A stretch of DNA of 64,000 nt from Nocardioides soli (GCF_014191495.1 NZ_JACHWR010000001.1:868001-932000), one strand, 5' to 3'. Positions 9,306 through 18,299 are shown, counted from the first letter of the stretch. Program-made: numbers and translations. Notes: generated by a model from the sequence alone, not told the origin.

Positions 9306-10534
9306 CGGCCGGCCCCCTCCCCGATCGCGGCGTCGAGCGCCGCCAGGGTCGGCTCGATCACCGGCACCTCCGGCAGGGTGGCGGCCGCCGTCGGGATGTC
9401 CTTCAGGCCGGTCGACGTGGCGAGCAGCACGACCCGGTCCTCGGGCCGGGCGACGCCCCGCTCGATCAGCTCGGGAAGTGCGGCCACCGTGGTCGCCGAC
9501 GAGGCCTCGACGAAGAGCCCGTCGCTCGCCGCCAGGCGGCGCTGCGCGGCCATGGTCTGTGCGTCGTCGAGCGAGACCGCTGCTCCCCCGGTCCGGACGA
9601 GCGCGTCCCATCCCTGCCAGGTCGCCATCGGAGTGGCGATCGAGAACGACACCGAGTCCGACACCGGCACGGTCGCCGCGGCGCGGAACCCCTCCTGCAG
9701 GGCGTGGCCGTACGGGCCGAACGGCTCGGTGGCCACCAGCCGCGGCACGCTGCTGCTCAGGCCCAGCTCGACCAGATCCTGGAAGCCGCGCGCCAGGCCG
9801 GCGAGCGCGTCGCCGTACGCGACCGGGGTGACGACCACATCGGGCACGTCGCCCAGCTGGGCGTGCAGCTCGTAGGCGATCGTCTTGTAGCCCTCGCAAC
9901 CGAACGGGTTGGAGCCCGAGGGCGGCCCGACGAAGCCGGACATCGGCACCCAGCCGCGCTCCTCGACGGCCTGCCGCATGATCACCCACCGGTCGGTGGG
10001 CTTCTCCACGGCGACGGTCTGGGCGCCGTAGGCCTGCATCATCGTCTTCATGGCCAGCGGCACCGAGGCGAGGGTGAGCACCACGCAGCGTAGCCCGGCG
10101 CGGGCGGCGTACGCCGCGACCGCGGCGCCGTGGTTGCCGGTGCTGGAGACCACGACGGTGTCGCGGCCCTGCTGCACGGCCTTGGTGACGGCCACCGCGG
10201 CCAGCCGGTCCTTGTAGGACCAGGTCGGGTTGCGCGACTCGTCCTTGACGTAGAGGTGCGGCAGGCCGAGCTCGGCACCGAGGTTCTCGGTCGCGACCAG
10301 GGGCGTGTCCCCCTCGCCGAGGCTGACCACCGGTCCCGCCTCGATGGGCAGCAGCGGGCGGTAGCGGAAGAGCCCGGGGTCGTCGGTCGTCTCGAGCCCC
10401 CGCGCCCGGGCGAGGTCGTAGGTCGGCACGGCGTAGACATGGCCGCCGTCGACCTCCGTCGGGAGGTAGGCGTCCTCCTCGGCCACCTTGTCGCCGGTGA
10501 CCGGGTGCACGAGGTGGCCCAGGTAGGCGCTCAC
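9302..10534 (-). CDS. Threonine-synthase-like PLP-dependent enzyme
   Basis: 410 aa from GTG at 10534 (GTGA overlap with the M24 gene). Fold type II features: NPTWSYKDRLA with Lys108 as the likely pyridoxal-phosphate lysine, the phosphate-cup loop VVSSTGNHGAAVAAYAARAG, and a C-terminal ATSTGLKD segment. The N-terminus (YLGHLVHPVTGDKV) is typical of actinobacterial threonine-synthase paralogs. Its position among transport and LLM genes, away from hom or thrB, argues for a catabolic lyase or beta-replacement role rather than threonine biosynthesis. Confidence 0.75.
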   Translation of the reverse strand: MSAYLGHLVHPVTGDKVAEEDAYLPTEVDGGHVYAVPTYDLARARGLETTDDPGLFRYRPLLPIEAGPVVSLGEGDTPLVATENLGAELGLPHLYVKDESRNPTWSYKDRLAAVAVTKAVQQGRDTVVVSSTGNHGAAVAAYAARAGLRCVVLTLASVPLAMKTMMQAYGAQTVAVEKPTDRWVIMRQAVEERGWVPMSGFVGPPSGSNPFGCEGYKTIAYELHAQLGDVPDVVVTPVAYGDALAGLARGFQDLVELGLSSSVPRLVATEPFGPYGHALQEGFRAAATVPVSDSVSFSIATPMATWQGWDALVRTGGAAVSLDDAQTMAAQRRLAASDGLFVEASSATTVAALPELIERGVARPEDRVVLLATSTGLKDIPTAAATLPEVPVIEPTLAALDAAIGEGAGR

Positions 10535-11721
10535 AGCGGCACCACCTGGAGCTCGCGGCGACGGTCGCTCAACAGCCGGATGCCGTCGTCGGTCACCACC
10601 AGCGCGTCCTCGACCATCATCCCGCCCCAGCCCAGCTCGTAGTAGGGGGTCTCGAAGCAGAAGGTCATCCCAGGCTCCAACTCCCGGTCGTGCCCGGGCG
10701 CCACGATCGGCGCCTCGTAGACCTCGAGGCCGATGCCGTGACCGCAGTGCTGCCGCCGGTACGGCGCGGGGCCGCCGTGGGTCTCGACCGAGCGGACGGC
10801 CAGGTCGAACAGCTCGGAGGCCAGCACGCCGGGCCGGGCACGGGCGAACTGGTCCTCCTCGGCGGCCAGGATGGCGTCGTAGAACTGCTGCTGGCGTGCG
10901 GAGGGCTCGCCCAGGACCGCCGTACGCCCCAGGTCGGCCCAGTAGCCCTCGCGGGTGCCGCCCACGTCGAAGCGGAGCAGGTCCCCGGCCTCCAGCGCAC
11001 GGTGGGTCGCGGAGGCGTCGGCCAGCGCGGAGCGCGGCCCCGAGGTCACCACCACGAACCGGGGCTCGAGATCCTCGGCCACGAGGGTGCCGGAGACCAC
11101 GCGGGCGATCTCGGCCTCGGTCACGCCGACCGCCGCGGCATCGATGCCGGCCAGGATGGCCTTCTCGACGACGCGAGCGGAGGCCTCGAGGAGGTCCACC
11201 TCGCCGGGCAGCTTGACGGCACGCACGCCGGCGAACCAGTCGCTGGAGTCCACGAACTCGACCTGCGGCAGCAGCTCGGCGAGCCGGCGGCGCAGCGGCT
11301 CGGGGCAGGCGCGCTCGTCGAGCCCGACCCGGGTCGGGTCGCCGGCCGCACGGAGCGCGGCGGCGATGGTGGCCGCGTAGTCGGCGTGCTGCTCGACCAG
11401 CTGGGTGGCCCGGGCCGCGCCGTCGGCGGACTCGAAGAAGAAGCGCCCGTAGGCGCAGTAGTCCTCCTCCGCCAGGCCGGCGTCGAAGCCCGGAGCGCTG
11501 TCGGAGACCGGACCGGCGATCGTCAGCCGGTCGCTGGACAGGACAGCCGCCAGCGGCGACGTGCCGTGCACGACGGCGGCGACGCTGCGGTAGCCGGTCG
11601 CGTAGTCGACGTTCGCCGCGCTGAGCGCGAGCACCACGTCGACGCCGGCGGCCGGCAGCGCACCGCGGAGCTTGTCCCGCCGGGCCCGGATCAGGGCGGG
11701 GTCGATCCCGCGCGCACTCAT
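10531..11721 (-). CDS. M24 peptidase-fold enzyme (Xaa-Pro aminopeptidase/creatinase type)
   Basis: 396 aa from ATG at 11721, overlapping the LLM stop by 4 bases. An N-terminal creatinase-like domain (about residues 1-150) precedes a pita-bread domain. Putative metal ligands appear in LLRFDVGGTREGYWADLGRT, in HCGHGIGLEVYEAP, and in the two acidic C-terminal stretches (FCFETPYYELGWGG; MMVEDALVVT). Such enzymes cleave Xaa-Pro bonds or C-N bonds such as those of creatine or ectoine. In this operon it may hydrolyse the imported substrate. Confidence 0.85.
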   Translation of the reverse strand: MSARGIDPALIRARRDKLRGALPAAGVDVVLALSAANVDYATGYRSVAAVVHGTSPLAAVLSSDRLTIAGPVSDSAPGFDAGLAEEDYCAYGRFFFESADGAARATQLVEQHADYAATIAAALRAAGDPTRVGLDERACPEPLRRRLAELLPQVEFVDSSDWFAGVRAVKLPGEVDLLEASARVVEKAILAGIDAAAVGVTEAEIARVVSGTLVAEDLEPRFVVVTSGPRSALADASATHRALEAGDLLRFDVGGTREGYWADLGRTAVLGEPSARQQQFYDAILAAEEDQFARARPGVLASELFDLAVRSVETHGGPAPYRRQHCGHGIGLEVYEAPIVAPGHDRELEPGMTFCFETPYYELGWGGMMVEDALVVTDDGIRLLSDRRRELQVVPL

Positions 11722-12755
11722 CGGTCGTCCCCGGCCCCGCCCGCCTCACGACGGTAGGGCTGGATGACGTTCTCGGAGAACCACGCCATGTTGTCGAGCG
11801 TCTCCTCGACGGTGTTGCAGGCGAAGAGCAGCGCCGAGAGCGTGGTCACGCCGGCCTCGGCGTACGCGTGCACCTGCTCCAGCATCTGCTGGCCGTTGCC
11901 GATCAGGTTGCGGCTCACGAAGTCGGAGGTGTCCTGGTCCTTCAGGGTGCTCTTCGACAGCGACCGCATGTGGGCGTAGAGCTGGGACTCCTCGAACCGG
12001 GCGATGGCGTCCTTGGTGTCCTTGCCGATGGAGACCGAGAGCTGCGGCGCGACGTCGAAGTCCGCGGGCAGCTCGCGGCCGTTCGCCTCGGCGATGGCCC
12101 GGATCGCGTCGAGGCCCTCGGTGACCTCGGCCGGGGTGAGCACCGCCGGGATCCAGCCGTGGCAGAACTTGGCGGCGCGGATGCGCGAGCCCTCGGAGTT
12201 GCCACCGGAGAGGATCGGGAGCACCTCCTGGCGCGGCCGCGGGAAGCTCTCCACGTCGCGGAAGTTCACGAACTCGCCCTCGTAGGTCGCGCTGCGGTCG
12301 CGGAAGATCACCTGCAGGGCCTCGAGGTACTCGTCGGCCTGGCGCCCGCGGTGCAGCTTGGCGCCGGGCCAGATCGCCTCGGCCTCCTCGCGGTAGGCAC
12401 CGATGCCGACGCCCATCTTGAAGCGGCCGCCCGACAGCTGGTCGAGGGTGGCGGCCTGCTTGGCCAGCACGGCGGGGTTGCGGAAGGAGAGCACCGTGAT
12501 CGCCGTGCACAGGTGCAGCGTGGTGGTCTCCGCGGCGACGTACGCCAGGTAGAGGTAGGGGTCGTAGTAGCGCGGCGGCTCGGGGAACTCCTCGCGCACG
12601 TAGTGCTGGGTGGTCACGTGATCGTTGCCCCAGACTCCGTCGAAACCGAGGCGCTCGGCCTCGACGGCCAGCTGCACGGCCTGTTCGGGGCTCGCGTAGG
12701 GGACGGGGTACATCAGGCCTTCGGTTCCGGTGGGAACGCCGAGTCCGAAACGCAT
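11718..12755 (-). CDS. LLM-class flavin/F420-dependent oxidoreductase
   Basis: 345 aa from ATG at 12755; its first base is shared with the stop of the ATPase gene, and a GTG one codon upstream (12758) is an alternative. Luciferase-like motifs: LAVEAERLGFDGVWGNDHV, TTLHLCTAITVLSFRNPAVL, SGGRFKMGVGIGAYREE. The C-terminal SRNLIGNGQQMLEQVHAYAE followed by AGVTTLSALLF is typical of F420-type subgroups. It is distinct from the second LLM protein of the operon (8340-9305), suggesting two successive oxidations or reductions. Confidence 0.85.
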   Translation of the reverse strand: MRFGLGVPTGTEGLMYPVPYASPEQAVQLAVEAERLGFDGVWGNDHVTTQHYVREEFPEPPRYYDPYLYLAYVAAETTTLHLCTAITVLSFRNPAVLAKQAATLDQLSGGRFKMGVGIGAYREEAEAIWPGAKLHRGRQADEYLEALQVIFRDRSATYEGEFVNFRDVESFPRPRQEVLPILSGGNSEGSRIRAAKFCHGWIPAVLTPAEVTEGLDAIRAIAEANGRELPADFDVAPQLSVSIGKDTKDAIARFEESQLYAHMRSLSKSTLKDQDTSDFVSRNLIGNGQQMLEQVHAYAEAGVTTLSALLFACNTVEETLDNMAWFSENVIQPYRREAGGAGDDR

Positions 12756-13633
12756 CACGGTGCTGTCTCCTCATCAAAGGGGTGGGCTGAAGGGGGATTG
12801 ATGGCAGCGCCCACAGGTGTGTCGGGGACGGCTGCCGCGGGCAGGGCCTCGAGCCGCAGGTGGCGACGGCGGCGGGCCGGGTCCAGCGTCGGTACGGCGT
12901 CCAGGAGCCGCCGGGTGTAGGGGTCCGTGGGTGCCGTCAGCACCTCGCGGCCGCCCTCCTCGACGATCCGGCCGTGCTGCATCACGATCACGTCGTGCGC
13001 GATCGCCTGGGCGACGTCGATGTCGTGCGTGATGAAGATGTAGCTGAGCTGCCGCTCGGCCTGGAGCTCGCGCAGCAGGTTCACGATGTGGCCGCGGATG
13101 GACTGGTCGAGGCCGCTGGTCGGCTCGTCGAGCACCACGAGGTCGGGATCGGGCGCCAGGGCCCGGGCGATGGCGACCCGCTGCTGCTGACCGCCGGAGA
13201 GCTCGGCCGGCCGCCGGTGCCGCAGCTCGCGGGGCAGGTGCACCGCGTCGAGGAGCTCGTCGACGCGGGTCGAGGCCTCGCTGCGGCTCATCCGCAGCAG
13301 CACCCGCAGCGGCTCGGCCAGCGTGGTCTCCACCCGGAACTTGGCGTTGAGCGACTGCAGCGGGCTCTGGAAGACGGTCTGCACCCGCCGCCGCAGGGGG
13401 CCGCGGAACGCTCGCCGGTCGACGGTGGTCCCGTCGATCGTCACGGTCCCGGAGGTCGCGGTCTCCAGCCCGGCCACGATCGAGCCCAAGGTCGACTTGC
13501 CCGACCCGGACTCGCCGACCACGGCGAGGGTCCGGCCGGCGACCAGGGAGGCGCTGACCCCGTCGAGCGCGTGCAGGGTGGCGCGGCCGGTGCGGTACTC
13601 CTTGCGCAGGTCGCAGATCTCGAGCATCGTCAC
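12755..13633 (-). CDS. Oligopeptide-type ABC transporter ATP-binding protein (OppF-like)
   Basis: 292 aa from GTG at 13633. This start is favoured over ATG 13627 because a GGAGG lies 7 bases upstream and GTGA overlaps the previous stop. Walker A is GESGSGKST, the signature is [15 protein letters not shown], and Walker B is LVVLDEPTSGLD with a following switch histidine (FITHD). The C-terminus (PYTRRLLDAVP) is the Opp/Dpp-type extension. It should form a heterodimeric ATPase with the adjacent OppD-like protein to energise import. Confidence 0.9.
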   Translation of the reverse strand: MTMLEICDLRKEYRTGRATLHALDGVSASLVAGRTLAVVGESGSGKSTLGSIVAGLETATSGTVTIDGTTVDRRAFRGPLRRRVQTVFQSPLQSLNAKFRVETTLAEPLRVLLRMSRSEASTRVDELLDAVHLPRELRHRRPAELSGGQQQRVAIARALAPDPDLVVLDEPTSGLDQSIRGHIVNLLRELQAERQLSYIFITHDIDVAQAIAHDVIVMQHGRIVEEGGREVLTAPTDPYTRRLLDAVPTLDPARRRRHLRLEALPAAAVPDTPVGAAINPPSAHPFDEETAP

Positions 13634-14403
13634 GGGCCGACCTCCAGCTCGCGGGCCGAGTCGAGCAGGTAGCGCGTGTACTCGTGGGTCGGGTTGCTGA
13701 GCACGTCGTGCGTCTCCCCCGTCTCCACGAGCCGGCCCTGGTTGAGCACGTTGACCCGGTCGCAGGTCTCCGCCACGACGCCGAGGTCGTGGGTCACCAG
13801 GAGCACGCTGCACTGGATCTCCTCGGTCAGCGCGACGACGAGGTCGAGGATCTGGGCCTGCACGGTCACGTCGAGTGCGGTGGTGGGCTCGTCGGCCAGC
13901 AGCAGCTGCGGACGGCAGGCCAGGGCCATCGCGATCATCACCCGCTGGCACATGCCGCCCGAGAGCTGGTGCGGGTACTTGCGGGCGGCCTGGGCGGGCT
14001 CGACGATCCGGACCTGCTCGAGTAGGTCCACCGCCGCGGCGCGGGCGGCGCGCCGCTCCTTCCCCTGGTGCAGGGACACCATCCGGGCGACCTGGTCGCC
14101 GACGCGCATCAGGGGATTCAACGAGTCGCGGGGATTCTGGAAGATCATCGCGAACCGGTGCGCGACCGACCGCCGGGCGACCGACGTGACGTCGGTGCCG
14201 TCGACGAGGATGCGTCCGGCCGTCTGCACGACGCCGCGGGGCAGGATGCCCATCACCGCGAGCGACGTCATCGACTTGCCCGAGCCCGACTCGCCGACGA
14301 GGCCGACGATCTCGCCGGGTGCGATGTCGAAGCTGACGTCGTCGAGGATCGTGGCCCGGCCGGGCACCTCCACCCGAAGGTTCTCCACTGCGAGGCGGGT
14401 CAC
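13630..14403 (-). CDS. Oligopeptide-type ABC transporter ATP-binding protein (OppD-like)
   Basis: 257 aa. Walker A GESGSGKSM, signature LSGGMCQRVMIAMALACRP, Walker B LLLADEPTTALD, and switch histidine LVTHD. The C-terminal HEYTRYLLDSA is the Opp/Dpp extension, although the usual cysteine-rich tail of OppD is absent and the protein is short (OppD proteins are commonly about 320 aa). It overlaps the permease upstream and the second ATPase downstream by 4 bases each. Confidence 0.9.
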   Translation of the reverse strand: MTRLAVENLRVEVPGRATILDDVSFDIAPGEIVGLVGESGSGKSMTSLAVMGILPRGVVQTAGRILVDGTDVTSVARRSVAHRFAMIFQNPRDSLNPLMRVGDQVARMVSLHQGKERRAARAAAVDLLEQVRIVEPAQAARKYPHQLSGGMCQRVMIAMALACRPQLLLADEPTTALDVTVQAQILDLVVALTEEIQCSVLLVTHDLGVVAETCDRVNVLNQGRLVETGETHDVLSNPTHEYTRYLLDSARELEVGP

Positions 14404-15227
14404 TGCCGGTCACCTCCCAGGTCGTCGCCGATGAAGTGCAGCGCCATGACCGTGACCGCGATCATCAGGCCCGGGAAGAAGGCGGTCCACCACTGGCCGG
14501 TGAGCATGTTCGCGGCTCCCTCGGCCACCATCACGCCCCACTCCGCCGTCGGCGGGTGGATACCGACGCCGAGGTAGGCGAGGCCGGCGACGTTGAGGAT
14601 CGAGTAGCCGCAGACCAGGGTGAGCTGCACCGCCGCCGGCCGGATCGAGTTCGGGAGCAGGTGCCGGAAGGCCACGCGGGGCCAGCGGGCGCCGGAGACG
14701 CGGGCCGCGGCGACGTAGTCGAGCTCGCGCTCGCTGAGCACCTTCGAGCGCACCAGGCGCACGAACGGCGCGACCTGGGCGATCGCCAGCGCGATCGCCA
14801 GCTTCGGCAGGGACTCCCCCAGCGAGACCAGGAGGATCATCGCGAGCACGAACCCGGGGAAGGCCATCAGGATGTCGACGGCGCGCATGATCACGTCGTC
14901 GACGATGCCGCCGAGGTAGCCGGCCACCACGCCGATCGCGGAGCCGATCACCATCGCCAGGACCGCCACGCTCACGCCGATCGCGAGGTCGAGCCAGATC
15001 GCGTTGACGCAGCGGGAGAAGACGTCGCGACCGTAGCTGTCGGTGCCGAACCAGTGGCTGGCGGACGGCGAGAGGAAGGGGTCGGCGACCCGCTCGCTCG
15101 GGTCGGCCAGCAGGAAGGGCCCGATCGCCCCGAGGACGACCAGCACGCCGATGATCACGACACCGACGACGAGGGACTTCCGGCGCCGGAGGGCCTCCAC
15201 CCGAGCGGGGAACGTCGTACTGCTCAT
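14400..15227 (-). CDS. ABC transporter permease (OppC/DppC-like)
   Basis: 275 aa with a cytoplasmic N-terminus, a first membrane helix (VVGVVIIGVLVVLGAIGPFL), a HWFGTDSYGRDVFSR periplasmic motif typical of DppC proteins, and the coupling-helix EAA region ELDYVAAARVSGARWPRVAF. About six membrane helices are visible. It pairs with the OppB-like permease encoded immediately upstream (4-base overlap). Confidence 0.9.
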   Translation of the reverse strand: MSSTTFPARVEALRRRKSLVVGVVIIGVLVVLGAIGPFLLADPSERVADPFLSPSASHWFGTDSYGRDVFSRCVNAIWLDLAIGVSVAVLAMVIGSAIGVVAGYLGGIVDDVIMRAVDILMAFPGFVLAMILLVSLGESLPKLAIALAIAQVAPFVRLVRSKVLSERELDYVAAARVSGARWPRVAFRHLLPNSIRPAAVQLTLVCGYSILNVAGLAYLGVGIHPPTAEWGVMVAEGAANMLTGQWWTAFFPGLMIAVTVMALHFIGDDLGGDRQ

Positions 15228-16246
15228 GAGCTGCTCCCTCCCAGACGCACGCGCGGGTCGATGAGTCCGTAGACGAGGTCGACCACGAGGTTGAGCAGGA
15301 TGTAGAGCGTGCCGATGATCAACGCGTAGCCCTGCAGGAGGCCGAGGTCGTTGCTGCCGAGCGCGTCGTAGGCGACCCGGCCCATGCCCGGCCAGTTGAA
15401 GAGCCGCTCCACGATGATGTTGCCGCCGAGCAGGAAGCCGAAGACCAGTCCGATCGCGGTCAGGACCTGGAGCATCGCGTTGCGCAGCTGGTCGCGCAAC
15501 AGCACCTCGCGCCCCGGGACGCCGTACGCCCGGGCGGTCCGGACGAAGCCGGAGTCCGCCGTCTGCAGCACCGCGGAGCGGACCATCTTGAGCACCGCCG
15601 CGGAGGCGCCCAGGCCGAGGGTGAGCGCGGGCAGGAACAGGAACTGCATCGACTGGCCCGCGAGGGCGAAGTCACCGGCCAGCAGGCTGTCCACGACGTA
15701 GAGCCCGGTCACCTCGGGTGGTGGTGGCGTGCCGATCGGGAGCCGGCCGACGGGCCCGGGGAACAGCTGCCAGGTCGAGTAGAGCCCGAAGATCAGCAGC
15801 AGGCCCAGCCAGATCGGCGCCATCGAGGAGCCGAGCACCGCGAACAGCCGAGCCAGGGCATCGCTCGGCCGTCCGGGCCGGGCCGCGGCGAGGAGGCCTA
15901 GGGGGAAGCCGAGCAGTAGGGCGATCACCAGGCCCGCGACCGCGAGCTCGATGGTGGCGGGGAGCCGGTCGAGAAGCTCGTCGCTCACCGGCCGTCCGGT
16001 GGAGACCGCCGGGCCCATGTCGCCATGGAGAAGCCCCGTCGAGTAGTCGAGGAGCTGCCGCGGCAGCGGGTCGTCCAGCCCGAGCTGGGTGCGCAGGGTC
16101 TCGATGTCGGCCTGGCTGGCCTCCGGGCCGAGCCGAGCGGCCGCGGAGTCTCCGGGCAGCACGCGCACGACGAGGAAGGTGACCAGGACCAGTCCGATCA
16201 CGGTGACGGCCGAGATCAGCAGGCGGCGCAGGACATAGCGCAACAC
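15224..16246 (-). CDS. ABC transporter permease (OppB/DppB-like)
   Basis: 340 aa, starting MLRYVLRRLLISAVTVIGLV, the typical OppB N-terminus (RRLL before the first helix). The LPGDSAAARLGPEASQADIE periplasmic segment and the EAA loop DSGFVRTARAYGVPGREVLL are present. It forms the translocation channel with the OppC-like protein. It is preceded by a 95-base gap holding a strong hairpin that separates it from the solute-binding-protein gene. Confidence 0.9.
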   Translation of the reverse strand: MLRYVLRRLLISAVTVIGLVLVTFLVVRVLPGDSAAARLGPEASQADIETLRTQLGLDDPLPRQLLDYSTGLLHGDMGPAVSTGRPVSDELLDRLPATIELAVAGLVIALLLGFPLGLLAAARPGRPSDALARLFAVLGSSMAPIWLGLLLIFGLYSTWQLFPGPVGRLPIGTPPPPEVTGLYVVDSLLAGDFALAGQSMQFLFLPALTLGLGASAAVLKMVRSAVLQTADSGFVRTARAYGVPGREVLLRDQLRNAMLQVLTAIGLVFGFLLGGNIIVERLFNWPGMGRVAYDALGSNDLGLLQGYALIIGTLYILLNLVVDLVYGLIDPRVRLGGSSS

Positions 16247-16302
16247 TGCGGGTACACCTCCTTGGCGCGACGGGCGGGTCGTGGGATTGGGCGGGAGCGG
16301 GG

Positions 16303-16337
16303 GCGGGGCCGGGGTGGTGGGGACACCCCGGCCCCGC
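16303..16337 (-). terminator. Strong hairpin after the solute-binding-protein gene
   Basis: A perfect 14-bp stem GCGGGGCCGGGGTG (16303-16316) with CACCCCGGCCCCGC (16324-16337) and a 7-base loop lies 4 bases past the stop of the solute-binding-protein gene. It is followed on the minus strand by the permease gene with no obvious new promoter. It may act as a partial terminator or 3'-end stabiliser, giving more binding protein than permease, as in many ABC operons. Confidence 0.6.
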
Positions 16338-16341
16338 GCGG

Positions 16342-17955
16342 TCAGCTCTTGGACAGGTACTGCAGCCGCAGCTGCTCGGTGTTGTCCTTGGTCAGGCCAG
16401 TGACGCCGTCACGGACCACGTAGGTCCACTTCGGGTTCCACAGCGGGATGGTCGGCATCTCCTCGATCAGCAGGGCCTGGGCCTCGGCCGAGATCGCGTC
16501 GCGGTCGGCCTGCTCCATGCTGCGGAAGCCCTGCTGCAGCAGCTTGTCGAGCGCCGGGTTGGCGTAGTTGGTGAAGTTGGTTCCCGCGCCACTGCCCGCC
16601 AGGGAGGCCATCTGGTAGAAGGGGTCGGCACCCCACGCGAGGAAGTTGTTCAGGTACATCTCCAGGTCCCGCGCCACGGTGCGCTGGGTGAACTCGGCGT
16701 CCGGCAGGGGCTTGACCTGCACGTCGATGCCCAGGTCCTTCAGGGCGGACTGGATGTAGACCGCCGCGCGGGCCTCGACCGCCGAGGACTGCTTGTAGGA
16801 CAGGGTGGTGCTGAAGCCCTGGACGCCGGCCTCCGCCAGCAGCTTCTCGGCCTCGGCCAGGTCGGTCTTGAAGGCCGCGGCCGAGTCGGCGGCGTGGGTC
16901 TCCATGCTCTGGGAGACCAGGCCCGAGGCCGGGTCGGCGTAGCCGTAGAGCACCTCGTCGACGAAGGTCTGGTAGGGCAGCGCCAGCGAGATCGCCCGGC
17001 GGACGCGCTTGTCGTCGAAGGGGGCCTTGCCCGTGTTCAGGCCGAGGTACTCGAGCCGGTTGGAGGCCTCGGAGACCACCGACAGGCCGTCCACCTTGCT
17101 GAGCTCGGCCACCTGGTCGAGCGGCAGGCCGCCGGCCAGGTCGATCTCGCCGTTGCGCAGCAGGAGCGCGCGCTGCGACGGGTCGGAGATGAACTGGATC
17201 GTGACGCCGCCGTTGGCGATCTTGTCCTGGTCGTAGTACTTGGCGTTCGGCGTGAGCTGCACGCTGGTGGTCTTGTCGAAGGCGCCGACGGTGTACGGGC
17301 CCGAGGAGTTGTTGTTCTCGCGGAACCACTCACCGGCCCACGGGTCGTCCGAGGTCGCGTGCTCCTCGCCGGCCTTCTTGGAGAAGATGCCGAACGGCTG
17401 CATGGCCAGCATCTTGTCCAGGAGCGGCGTACCGAACTCGGACGTCACCTCGACGGTGCCGGGGTCGACCGCGATGAAGCTGTCCTTGGTGAGCCCGACC
17501 ATCGGGTAGAGCACCTTGGTGTACGCCGTAGCCATCTCCAGGCCGCGCTGGTAGGACCAGACGACGTCGTCGGCGGTCAGCGGGCTGCCGTCGGCGAAGG
17601 TCAGGTCGTCGCGGAGCGTGATGGTCAGCGTCTTGCCGTCCTTGGAGTACTCCCACTTCTCGGCGAGCGCCTCGTTGAAGTCGGTGCCACCGACCTGCAC
17701 GCCGCCGGTCTTGCTGTAGCCCTGCTCGATGACCTGCTCCACGAGCGAGCCGGAGGTGACCATCGAGGCCGGCGTCCGCCACTGCTGGGGGTCCATCACG
17801 TCGACCGCGCTGTCGAGGCTGATCACCAGGGCCTTCTTCGTGCTCTGGCTGGACTCGTCGTCGCTGGCGCCACAGGCGCTGAGCGCGAGCACGCCGGCGA
17901 CGGAGAGCGCCGTGGCCATGGCCATCAGGCGGGAACGACGGGACTGGGCTTTCAT
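16342..17955 (-). CDS. ABC transporter solute-binding lipoprotein, family 5
   Basis: 537 aa from ATG at 17955 with GGAGG 7 bases upstream (upstream in-frame codons lack support). A lipoprotein signal ends at the lipobox LSAC (Cys28). The SBP_bac_5 fold shows EWFRENNNSSGPYTVGAFDK, LRDDLTFADGSPLTADDVVWS, and FDDKRVRRAISLALP. It should capture a peptide or other amine/nickel-type ligand outside the membrane for the permeases. First gene of the nine-gene operon; a 20-bp palindrome lies 114 bases upstream. Confidence 0.9.
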   Translation of the reverse strand: MKAQSRRSRLMAMATALSVAGVLALSACGASDDESSQSTKKALVISLDSAVDVMDPQQWRTPASMVTSGSLVEQVIEQGYSKTGGVQVGGTDFNEALAEKWEYSKDGKTLTITLRDDLTFADGSPLTADDVVWSYQRGLEMATAYTKVLYPMVGLTKDSFIAVDPGTVEVTSEFGTPLLDKMLAMQPFGIFSKKAGEEHATSDDPWAGEWFRENNNSSGPYTVGAFDKTTSVQLTPNAKYYDQDKIANGGVTIQFISDPSQRALLLRNGEIDLAGGLPLDQVAELSKVDGLSVVSEASNRLEYLGLNTGKAPFDDKRVRRAISLALPYQTFVDEVLYGYADPASGLVSQSMETHAADSAAAFKTDLAEAEKLLAEAGVQGFSTTLSYKQSSAVEARAAVYIQSALKDLGIDVQVKPLPDAEFTQRTVARDLEMYLNNFLAWGADPFYQMASLAGSGAGTNFTNYANPALDKLLQQGFRSMEQADRDAISAEAQALLIEEMPTIPLWNPKWTYVVRDGVTGLTKDNTEQLRLQYLSKS

Positions 17956-18068
17956 CTGGCCTCCTGCGGGACGGACAACGTGCCCGACGGGGGCCGCTGT
18001 AGGAGACGAATGCTTCCAACCGGCCCCTCGCCCGACCATGGCCGGGTGGCCAAGGTTCGGCGGCACCA

Positions 18069-18088
18069 CCTTGTGACCGGTCACAAGG
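18069..18088. promoter_or_regulatory. 20-bp perfect palindrome, likely operator
   Basis: CCTTGTGACCGGTCACAAGG is a perfect inverted repeat in the region between the solute-binding-protein gene (start 17955, minus) and the TetR gene (start 18531, plus). Its size and symmetry suit a dimeric repressor. The TetR protein encoded at 18531 is the nearest candidate, controlling the ABC/LLM operon; this is inference. Confidence 0.55.
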
Positions 18089-18126
18089 AGGCGCCGACGA
18101 GAAGTCGGCAGCCCGAGCCCGCCGCT

Positions 18127-18158
18127 GGTTGAGGTGCGAGGGCCGCCAGGCCCGAGCC
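18127..18158 (+). repeat. Interspersed repeat unit 1 (truncated)
   Basis: It matches unit 3 (18259-18299) base for base over 32 positions (GGTTGAGGTGCGAGGGCCGC, then CAGGCCCGAGCC) but lacks the terminal TCGAAACC. First of five copies in the gap between 17956 and 18530, which holds no gene. Confidence 0.7.
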
Positions 18159-18203
18159 CCGACACCACCACCCCGACGGCAGCAGCGCCACTCCCACCTC
18201 ACC

Positions 18204-18246
18204 GGGTTTCGAGGCTCAGGCGCAGAGCGCCTTCACACCTCAACCA
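18204..18246 (-). repeat. Interspersed repeat unit 2 (inverted)
   Basis: It starts GGGTTTCGAGGCTC and ends ACACCTCAACCA on the plus strand, which is the reverse complement of the conserved ends of the family (GGTTGAGGTG...GAGCCTCGAAACC). The centre (AGGCGCAGAGCGCCTTC) is itself a small palindrome and differs from the other copies. Confidence 0.7.
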
Positions 18247-18258
18247 GCGTGGCGCGGT

Positions 18259-18299
18259 GGTTGAGGTGCGAGGGCCGCCAGGCCCGAGCCTCGAAACCC
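18259..18299 (+). repeat. Interspersed repeat unit 3 (complete)
   Basis: Complete forward unit from GGTTGAGGTGCGAGG to GAGCCTCGAAACCC. About 90 percent identical by eye to the copy at 42681-42720, 24 kb away. Forward and inverted units alternate here, so the transcript could form large stem-loops. Confidence 0.75.
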
